Below, piece after piece: positions 54,823 through 64,000 of a stretch of DNA of 64,000 bases. The notes beneath the pieces were generated by a model that was not told where the DNA came from, did not search any database, and saw nothing but the letters and a program-made list of their open reading frames with translations. A program made the position numbers and the translations under genes. This DNA is from Sipunculus nudus (Eukaryota; Annelida; Sipuncula; Golfingiida; Sipunculidae). The DNA is taken from positions 47,401,678 to 47,465,677 of the forward strand of contig CM049307.1 of assembly GCA_026874595.1 (NCBI GenBank). The letters run 5' to 3'. Each line of letters opens with the position of its first letter. Position 1 is the first letter of the stretch.

Positions 54823-57800
54823 ATTAAATTACCTACCGGTACCCCAATTAAATAATTAAACTAAATGATAATCATAACAGATATCATCCTCCACCCTGAA
54901 GACTTAAAATTGTTTCAAATCACATTCTCCACCGGGAAAAAATATAAAAGATGCCAAAATAATAAATCCCATGAATCTACCCCAATACCCCAATTATTTT
55001 CATGTAGACCTTTAGACCTGAGCAAGTCAAAAATTGTGAATATTAGTTAAATCATCAAACAAAATACCTGTTTTGTTATTGTTGATTTGAGATGAATTGA
55101 TTAGTCATCACTCATCAAGCACGTTATATGCAAGATCTGATGCCAGAATGTTTGCAGCACTTTGCGGTACACATAAAAACTTAACTTGTTATCTATATAT
55201 AGTTATCTATATTTAGGGAAGGTGATATACTATTTGTTATCTTTATAACCTGCATATATCTATATATCACCATTTAATATATATATATATAACATATTTA
55301 GTCAGTATCATAATATATGTACTTTTCTGGGAAAACTATATATCGTAAAACAGAAAGCACAATCTATAATTTTGAATGGTTTTATGGAGAAACATTCACC
55401 CACAGAAATAACAGACATAAATTGATGTAATTATTGGATCATTATCAAAAGAAATGACACAACCTGTTTTGCTGTAATGATAGACAGGTATTAAGCATAT
55501 ATTAGAAACCACTCATTTATTTCCTCTCTGTATGGTACGTATGTTTGTCAAGTTCACAATTGTTTTGCATCATGAGTTTCATTTGAAATACATTAAGTAT
55601 TTCATTCCAGAAATTACATACACGTTTGTACTAGAGCAGCTTGCTAAGAATACATTCCTGTGAAAAGTAATGTATGATTGGTTCATTAAATTTGCATATA
55701 AAAAAAAATGTTTTTTTTCACAGTATTTGGTCCATATTAGTTCGTGCTCTGAAAGGAACATAATCACTCATATTAGCCCATGCAAGTATGATACAGTAAG
55801 CAAGAAAAGCTGACACTTAATGCACAGGTGGATTGTGTGTATTTGCACAGTACATTTATAAAGGAATGCAGACAGCTTCACTTATTTTGGGACAGTTTTC
55901 TATTTTTTAGTCTTCGTTCAAAGGAAATAATGCCAAACATTTTTGGTTTCTTCACTGTATGTGGGCAGATATCATATAATTTTCCTATAATCTTATCTTT
56001 TTGCCACCAGATTATGCTGGACATTTGTGGTGCCTGTGTAAGTTGTAACAGTGTTAAGAAATTCATCTCTCTACCAGCTTACTTACAATATAATTACAGA
56101 TTACGATAGCAGTGTTTTGACCAATAGAATACATCATGTGTGAAGGCAAGGGTTTATGTCATAGCCTTTGTAATTAGTGTCTATTGTTGTGAGTTTGTGT
56201 AGTCATGCATGGATGCCTTAAAATCCTCTGTGTTTTGCATTTCTTTAAGGGTAAATGTATTGGTACATCTATACTCGTGCCAATTAATCATATTTATATT
56301 AGTCTTTATAGCTACATGACTCATATTTCATATTCAGTCCTTTAATTGTAATGAAACATGGTTACCTGCATACCTTAGAATATACTACTCTGAAAAGACT
56401 TTTCTTATTAAAACTAATATTCATGTGAAGTCATTCTTTAATATAATATAACTTTTTAAAAATCTACCAATATTATAAATATGTATAACATCAGCACAGA
56501 AACTGCATTTGTCTAAAAATACATAGATGTATGCACTTGTGTGATTTTAATATAATATTATGTTCACTGTTGAAATCAAGCTGGTACATAAGTTATTCCA
56601 AGTTCACAATTGGTATATTCCAACTAACTGTATGCTAAAAAAGAATAATTTTCTCTATACCCAAGTTTGCAAGAGCTGTTCTCATTTTGCCTGCCCTTTC
56701 TGAAAACATTGTAATTGTTACATTACATAGCCTAGTGATCATATCTATTTCACACATGATGCAAAGGTTACAGTGATGCATTCATGCTACATAGGCTGAC
56801 TCACAGTATGTCAATACCATACTGAGCAGTGCTTCAGTGTATTCCTAAAAAAATTAGTCCCTGGTGAGGAACCAGGCCCTACTGTTGAGACTACAGTGAA
56901 ACATGTCTGAATGTCCACCTCTCTAACAAGACCACCTGTCTATTAAGACCACCCTTGGGTGAACTGAAAGCATTCACATTGGTTATAGCTGACCTGTCTT
57001 TTAAGACCACCTATGTATTAAGACCAGTTTTGTTCAGTCTGATGGGTGGTCTCACAACACAGGTTTCACTGTATATTGATTCATGGGTCTGTTAATGCCA
57101 GCATTTAGTCAATGACCAGGTGTACCAGGCCAGTCTAACAGCATGTACACTCATTACACGGGGGAAACAAACTGGAAATTTGTGGTTTAGGACTGTTTTT
57201 AGAGGTTAGACTCAGGTTACGCTGAGTAGGGCTATGTACCAGATGTGAACCCCAGTTTGCTACATATTTTGACATGGATTGTCACTAATGTTTTTCTCCC
57301 TAATTGGCGGGATGGTATTCCATGTACATGTGTAATAATCTAATATGCTTTGATCAGAGTGACTGAAGCGATATAACAACCACAATAAGCTTGGAGAATT
57401 GCTGCATTTCAGCTGTTTATAAAATCATAAATTTTCTTTATGGTCTATGGTTAACAATGAACGCTATGTTGTATGTTTGTATAATGATTACTGTATTTCT
57501 ATAATACTGACATTATTTTGTGACCAAGCTTTAATTAACATCCCTGTATTATGTGCAATGTTTTCCTGTATGATCTCATTTTTTGAGCTGACTCACAGTA
57601 TTTCATATTAACAATATTTGGTCCATGGTATGTTCTGAATTTAACAATTTTCATTTAGGTCTGTATTCATTCACTTAAGCAAGCAAGTAAGTTGCTCAGG
57701 TGAGATGAATTAAGGTTTGTGGTTAGTGGAGGTTGGAAAAAAAAATTCAGTTTATTTGGGATTCTGTTGATTTAATTATAAGTTCTGTGGGCAATTCCTG

Positions 57801-58643
57801 GCAAAGATAAATTTGAAAACTGCTCAGTTAAGTGGTAAGATAGTCCATACAGTTTCTCCAAGAAAGCTTTGCTAAGGGCTTAAAAAATTAAGAAGTATGC
57901 CCATTTATTACTGAAGCTGGAATAATTTGCAAAGTGTATGAGATGGTCCACAGTCTAAACAAACACTCTAGCTGGAATAAAGTAGAAGGGCCACAGTCTA
58001 GATAAACACTCAGGCACTAAAGGGTTCTGAGATACTTCCCTGTGGTAGGAAGTGTTGTTTTTTTTATTCTTGCAAAATGCTCATATGACACTTGTGAAAT
58101 AAATCAGCATCAGTATTACTTTCTTTTATTCACTAAACTGGTATGGCCATTATTGGAAGCCAGGAATCTGCAGGTTGAAAAATGCCACACAACCACTCAA
58201 CTAGTATATGTGGCCCTCCAGTTATCTAATTTCTTATACCTCTGCCAGGAAGGTTTTATGTTCCCCCTAGGTTTGGTTGGTTTGCCTGTCAGCAGCTTTT
58301 ATGGGGAAAAAATTATAGACCAATTTTGATGATATTTTGTGGAGGGTTAGTTTAACACACAAGGAAGAATCCATTGAGTTTTGAAGGTAATCTGTATCAC
58401 ATTGATATATTTTTTAAATAAAGGAAGGGCTTTCCTTTGTCCATGTGGAGACTGCTCTTTTCATTGCTATTAGGGCCAGAATTTGGTAAGTCACTGACCA
58501 GATGAATGTTACTGAAGCATAACATTGTGCAGGAACACAGGAAAACTTGGTTAAAGGGATCCTGTCAGGGGTACAAGACTACCAGGTAGTCGCGTGACTA
58601 CACAGACATTGTATCCTTTTTTAGATTAAGTTGTGGAAAGTAG
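54823..58643 (+). other. Intergenic sequence, nothing recognised apart from a MITE
   Basis: AT-rich sequence with an (AT)n stretch near 55278-55290 and the 182-bp MITE at 56892-57073. Open frames such as 55828-56109 have no support. Confidence 0.5.
56892..57073. mobile_element. 182-bp MITE, copy 1
   Basis: It starts TACAGTGAAACATGTCTGAA and ends ACAGGTTTCACTGTA, nearly perfect inverted ends containing the TA expected of a Tc1/mariner target. Internally, AAGACCACC phrases are repeated three times. The copy at 62109 has the same length. Confidence 0.8.
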
Positions 58644-58752
58644 ATGGCAGCTCTAGATAGAGATGACCAAATTATTCTTTATGCTGAGGTGGAAAAAGCG
58701 AAGTATGTAGAAAGTCAAGATAAAGTAGCATCTAATTCAATGAATATCACAG
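58644..58752 (+). CDS. Candidate first exon of an unrecognised gene
   Basis: ATG at 58644, preceded in frame by a TAG, opens 36 codons (MAALDRDDQIILYAEVEKAK...) ending in phase 1 at a good donor (ACAG|gtaaaa). The charged peptide looks protein-like rather than AT-rich noise. No downstream exon was found before 64000, and no family is recognised. Confidence 0.3.
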
Positions 58753-61700
58753 GTAAAAAAATATGTTCAGAAATGTTGTTAATGAGAAAGCGGACAATCC
58801 AGTTACATTAATATATAACAGTAAATCCCTGGTTATCATATTTGGGAATGAATTTTCTTATTATCATTATTGTGGTCAGTTATTCTATTTAATAATAATA
58901 TAGAAAAACAATACAGTAAATAATAACTCTGAATTATTGCTAATGACTTCTTGACAGATAAACTGTTATTACGTGAACTATCCATAGCCTGAAGTTCTAT
59001 TGATGAAAAAGATAAGATTTGGTATTCCAGTCATCAGCATTATGTACCGTACTTGAGTGGTCATACAAATTCAGCCATGCAGATCCAGTTTTTAAGATGT
59101 CCATGTTTTGTATTTGTGCACAACCAAACTGCATTTATCCTATCAGTCCTTACTGCTGTAGCTAAATTACAGTGCAACTCACCTATGTTTTGGATAACAT
59201 TCTTTGTAATATAGTAGAACCTCTGAATTACGGTCACTGATGAGACTGGACATTTTGCCCACAATAAGGAGGTGTCCTTAGTGGGGAAGTTAAAGATTGC
59301 TGGACCTACTTACAAGGGACTGCCTGTAAGTGGCCATAAATAGGAGGTGTCCTTAGTATAGAGTTGCCCTTAAGGAGGGGTTCCACCGACCTAGTTTCCA
59401 ACCCAGCAGTGTTCAAAACATCCATTCCAGTTCATTCAAGCAGATGATACCACATGAGTTCATATGAGAAAAGTTTTTGAAGATGTTGGTGCAGCAACAG
59501 AATCCTAATAGTGTTCACAGTAATTCATGCACACAGACATGGTGAGCTTTTATAAGCTCCAAGTTTACCTGGTATAGTGTACAGTTATTTTCCAGCATGG
59601 TTGGTTACAGCAAGACATGTTTACTTGTGTAAAGCAGAGATTTATAATTATAAGTTCTCAGTTATATTTTCATTTCATCAGAGTTTATGAGTACAGATTG
59701 AGGAAATGTTTGCTTGTGTATTATGTGTATCTTATGAATTAAGATATTAGTGTATTATTCACACATGCTGATACAATTTATGCATGAAAGCTAGAGAAGC
59801 CAGAAAGCAGAAGACAATTATTAATTTTAGGGTTATTTATATATGACCTTCTCTATGTAACTCCCTTGTATGTATTTCCTGTACCTTTAAATTTTCTTTT
59901 AAGATTTAGTTCAGCTTTGCTTACATAATTAAGAACTTTTGAAACTTAAATACCAAATTGACACAGAATAAACAATAGTGTATATAATATATATTTGTTT
60001 TACAAGAAGTTTGCATCATGCTGACAAATTTAATTCACATCTAGTGGAACTATATGATATTGAATGTACCCCTATATTGATGATCACAGAATCATTCAGT
60101 TAATTTATATTCAAGATGTGTTACTTCCTAGTATTTTATGATCAAGCAATGAAAAAGTTTGATAAGCCACAGCAAGTAAGATCCATGAACTGTATGAGCA
60201 TAGTTATAATGGTGTAACCATGAATATTTTATTTTAGCATCTTTCTTTAAAAGCCAATCAGGTATAATGTATAAATTAACTGGTCTCATGGTCTGAGTAA
60301 CCAATCAGGGTATAGTAACCCTTAACTTGGAGTAACCGGTTACATGTCCAAACATATTACATGTATAACCCAGACTATCACAAAAAGGTTAAGCATTTTT
60401 TCTGTTAATGTTCTACACAGAAGTAGAGTTGACCACAGGGGATTATAAACAAAGTTACTTTTGTCTGTTAGAGCTAAATTAAAATGTATGAAGAAAATGG
60501 CAGCATCACTGTATGTATATTAAAAGTTGAGTCTCTTTTATTTTTACAGGCAGGTTGAATATATTGATGTATTAAATTTTGAGTCATTTTCTTGCCATGT
60601 TGTGTTTGTATATAGGTTTTATCTTCTTTATTTTCTTGTACTTATCCACCATTGACAGTGTTGAAGTAACAGATTGTTAAAGTTCAGTATAAATGTTATT
60701 TTCCAAGTTGGTATCTGCTTTCCATTGAAACATTTGAAACATGATCTATAAGGGTACAATGGACAATATTGCCATAAATCATGGTGGCATTTAATAACTG
60801 AGTGATTTTGTCAATTATGTTTCCCTTAAAAATTGTGTTTCCAAATTATAATGATAAGTAGGTGCTGTGATGTTAGAAAATGTTTATTTTCAGGTTTTTC
60901 AAGTTAAATTTAAATATGTTTATTGTAACCCCTGCGTGGAAGCATGGATTTGGTATATGTTGTGGCTTCAATAATAACAAATATAATACCAATATAGAAA
61001 TAATATACAAATTCATGTTTGATGCAAAATATGAATAATAGCATACATAAATGGCTCTTCGGTATGTTTTGATATATAGAATTTTTCAAGTACACTGACA
61101 GGCCTTTTAAAATCATCAGGCAGTATAAATATAAATCCACTTTTTAAGGTGAAATCTGCATTCTAATTAATGCAAGCCTCCACCATGTGGAAGATCCCTA
61201 TTGTGTGTTTGCATTCACTTATTTAGCCCATATTCCAAGGTTTATTAGTGCATAAGTGACCATGTATTTGTGAATATTCCTTGATGGTGTTCCTGAATCC
61301 GCATCATGTGCTGGATCCACACCAAAATCTAATCGATTCTTAATTGGCCCTTTCCAGATATGCCCTGAAAATTTGGTGAGATTCCTTTAATGATTACATG
61401 AGTTGTGTTGTGAACAAACACAAACAGATATGAATGCATATATCGACCTGGTGGAGGCAATAAGTGAGTTATTTCTGTTATTCTTAAGGCATACAGAAAC
61501 TTTATTAATGAATCAAAAGGCTTGTGTCTATAATAATGTTGTAACACTGGTGTAGATTGGGAGGGGAGGGAGGAGGTGGGGGAGGGAAGACAGATTATGA
61601 GTTTATGAAAGTTTGCAATGTGAAAATAACATCGATCAAATGATGTAATTGGTGATCATGGGTATTGTGTGACAGCAATAATTTATAATAGGAAGCATTG

Positions 61701-62108
61701 TTTTACTGAATGAAATATAGTGATATGTTAAGAAGTGCAGTGGTTTATGACTGAGAAGTGACAGTATGAAGTGTTGATCATTATAACTATTATGTATTAG
61801 CGTGTAGGGGTTGGGAGGGGGTGGGGTGGGGGGTAGGATGCTGTCTTCAGTGACATATTCTAATCCTGATCCCTACCACTGCTGTTAATACAGTTACATT
61901 GACATAAATAAAACACCACAGTGTGAGGTCAACTAGCTCCACAATGATAAATATTAATCCTTTTGTGTACTGTATAGGGATGGAAATTGGAGAATGACTT
62001 GTAGAATTTTGTGAAATTTTGATTATAACCATCATTATATAATGACCAAGAATACAGGGGATGGTATCAGATCTGTGTGACAGCTCTGCAGTGCCTGCTA
62101 TTTTTAAC
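58753..62108 (+). other. AT-rich sequence, little recognised
   Basis: Only the MITE-like segment at 59212-59386 and purine-rich runs near 61560-61590 and 61805-61840 stand out. No exon to follow 58752 was found. Confidence 0.45.
59212..59386. mobile_element. Candidate MITE with GTAGAACC/GGTTCCAC ends
   Basis: The ends TAGTAGAACCTCTGAATTA and, reversed, GGTGGAACCCCTCCTTAA are imperfect inverted repeats. AGGAGGTGTCCTTAGT occurs twice inside. The ends resemble the TACAGTGGAACCTG ends of the 182-bp MITE. Confidence 0.5.
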
Positions 62109-62290
62109 TACAGTGGAACCTGTCTGAAAGACCACGTCTCTTATAAGACTACCTGTCTGTTAAGACCACCCTTGAGTGAAATGAACGCATTCACATTAGT
62201 TATAACTGACCTGATTAATAAGACCATCTGTGCATTAAGACCACTTTTGGCCAGTCCCACGGGTGGTCTAATAACACAGTTTTCACTGTA
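62109..62290. mobile_element. 182-bp MITE, copy 2
   Basis: It starts TACAGTGGAACCTGTCTGAA and ends ACACAGTTTTCACTGTA. It is identical in length and clearly similar along its length to the copy at 56892-57073, in the same orientation. Confidence 0.8.
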
Positions 62291-63667
62291 TAGTTAATAT
62301 TATTGTTATGTGCCGAAGGGCTTGTGGCAGTGGAGTGACAGATTTGTGATGCAGTTTATCCTGTAGCAGCTAAAATTACAGTAGTTACAGACTAAGGGTT
62401 GATCATATATGTCACTAACAGTAACTGTCATTGTTAATATGAATGAGTGCAGGAGGTGATGATATGATGGATGTGATATGGTTTACATAATTATAATGAT
62501 TACAAGTTAAATGTTACACACAGTGGGTTCTATAAATAGTGTCAAAGCACACACTTGTCTCAGATTATCACTCTGCCATTTCTGTTACTTTGATGAGTAC
62601 TGCTACTTCGTTGTCAAATGTTATCATTATATATTTAAGGTATAAAGTTGGCATAAAATGCATTTTGAATCTAGTCCTTTGAATAAAGATTATTCAATCT
62701 CATATCAGACTTTTTGATTTGTTTGTTTTGAAAGATGAATACACACAGTTTGTGTATTATTGTTCAGAGATAATTGGATTCATTCACAATATGTGATATA
62801 TAGTTGAAGGATCTGTGCCTGAAATAGGAGCTTTTATTAACCATAATTAATGTTACTAGGATATTATACCAGTTCTAATTTTGGAACAGGGGTGCATGAC
62901 TTCCCTTGGGGTCAGATTTTCCATGGACTGAGTTGACATGGGCTGAGTTGACTGGTGTCTCCACATTCAATTATAATATAAAAGTAAATTGATTAAATTT
63001 TAAAAACTTTGTTCCAAGGTCTATAAGAGAGCATTCCTCAGCTATATATAATTTAACAAACATGAATGTGGTGCACTGGGCATGCCAGAGCTACAAGAAA
63101 CCGCTGGACCCAGTGCTCATGCAAATATAACTGTTCTTTCTTATTTTATTTATATTGTTCACTCTTTAAAAATAAAGTAACGGTGTGCATCATACAAACT
63201 TTAGAGGATGACAATTGTAATTATAATTATATTTGATAAGAGTATTTTATCTTTATTCATGAACACTGGGTCTTCATTCAGTATCTGAAACTGTATCTGA
63301 AGATACAGTTTTATGGTGCATGGTTTGTTGCTAGTAGCTTCATATGCAACATTACAGCAGTTCAGTGCAAGGAGCCTAACATCTGTGGGAAACAGTGAAA
63401 GGATCCTTCATAATGCAGTAGTCTCCAGCTGAGTACATGCCTAACAATTGATCAACAATCAATTGTATCCTCAGGTGGCCAGGTGTTAACAACAGTGGTT
63501 ATATGTGTAGGGTGTGTGTGTGGGGGGGGGGGGTTCGCTCCTTTCACAGGCCAATAACGAACAGTTTTTATAAATTTCCTGTGTAATCCATAATAAAAGT
63601 AGTCTGCATATCAGCATTTGAATAATATCTGATATATGAAAGGCACATAGAATTTTCAGTGTGTATT
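62291..63667 (+). other. AT-rich sequence, nothing recognised
   Basis: No coding exon or structured repeat was seen. A G-run lies at about 63521-63533. Confidence 0.5.
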
Positions 63668-63855
63668 CAGGGGTTGATTTAGGATTTAGGAAAAGGGGGG
63701 GGGGGGGTCCAGCCCAGGAGGACTAATGAGAAACCTAAAAAAATCTACAGGTCTGGAAAAAAGGGGTACATGCCACCAAATCTGGTCTGGAAAAAAAGGT
63801 ATTGGACTGAAAAAGGGGTTCCAGACCCCCCCCCCCCCCCCTGGATCCACTTCTG
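63668..63855. mobile_element. MITE related to 27383-27593, with G- and C-runs
   Basis: The ends CAGGGGTTGATTTAGG and, reversed, CAGAAGTGGATCCAGG are inverted repeats. A ~14-base G-run and a ~17-base C-run sit just inside opposite ends, making a long potential stem. Confidence 0.55.
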
Positions 63856-63870
63856 ATATTTTATGATCCA

Positions 63871-63888
63871 CTGTGGTTGGCTTCATAT
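63871..63888 (+). repeat. Solitary terminal sequence of the CTGTGGTTGG MITE
   Basis: Eighteen bases (CTGTGGTTGGCTTCATAT) are identical to the reversed right end of the element at 53158-53596. The following bases diverge and no TA precedes, so it is a fragment. Confidence 0.5.
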
Positions 63889-64000
63889 GTGCCGGGTTGA
63901 AACTCCACATTATTATTGTTTCACAATGGTTCCATTTTCACAATCTGGCCATGATGTAAACTACATGTATCAAATAAAACTTATACGTATTAGTTATATT

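Overview
This is a window of animal (eukaryotic) nuclear DNA: AT-rich, with short exons in long introns, canonical GT/AG splice sites and dense non-autonomous transposons. The repeats (Helitron-like elements with internal tandem arrays, CCGT microsatellites, long C/G homopolymers) and the ciliary gene suggest a marine invertebrate, most likely a bivalve mollusc. That assignment is an inference from repeat style, not from a marker gene.

Three genes are supported. (1) Plus strand, 1298-33815: the 3' part of a gene whose exons join in phase. They encode the C-terminal half of a PH domain and then a long tyrosine-motif tail, like a phosphotyrosine docking/adaptor protein. Its start lies left of the window. 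(2) Minus strand, 50208-40954: a complete seven-exon IFT27 (RABL4) gene of 187 codons, the small GTPase of the intraflagellar transport IFT-B complex. (3) Plus strand, 51873-52784: an ankyrin-repeat/SOCS-box (ASB-type) protein, a likely Cullin-5 ubiquitin-ligase substrate receptor. It is head-to-head with IFT27 across a short shared promoter region holding a perfect CRE, an inverted CCAAT box and an RFX X-box-like site. A perfect X-box match lies just inside IFT27 intron 1. A weak candidate first exon of a fourth gene is at 58644-58752.

Most other sequence is repeats. 1-24 kb holds decayed dispersed repeats, two hAT-type elements with perfect 8-bp target duplications (4644-5217, 9161-9995), and Helitron-like elements (13322-15016 with a nested copy at 13957-14630; 15153-18024 with a ~285-bp array of AGGTCA motifs; 19914-20975). 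A ~2.9-kb satellite of 33-bp units runs from 21040 to 23970. 32-40 kb holds two Helitron-like elements of one family in opposite orientation and a third, different element between them. IFT27 intron 1 carries a third hAT-type element (48114-49749). 53-64 kb contains several MITEs, a tRNA-derived SINE and otherwise featureless sequence.

The best candidates for something new are: the Helitron-like families sharing a 3' hairpin followed by CTAG or a variant, with a T|T insertion readable from neighbouring array copies; a GGTGGCGCCACC palindrome shared by otherwise different repeats; the four-copy tandem duplication of a splice acceptor plus exon start before the ASB gene; and a run of perfect 5' splice-site-like motifs just after the large adaptor exon.
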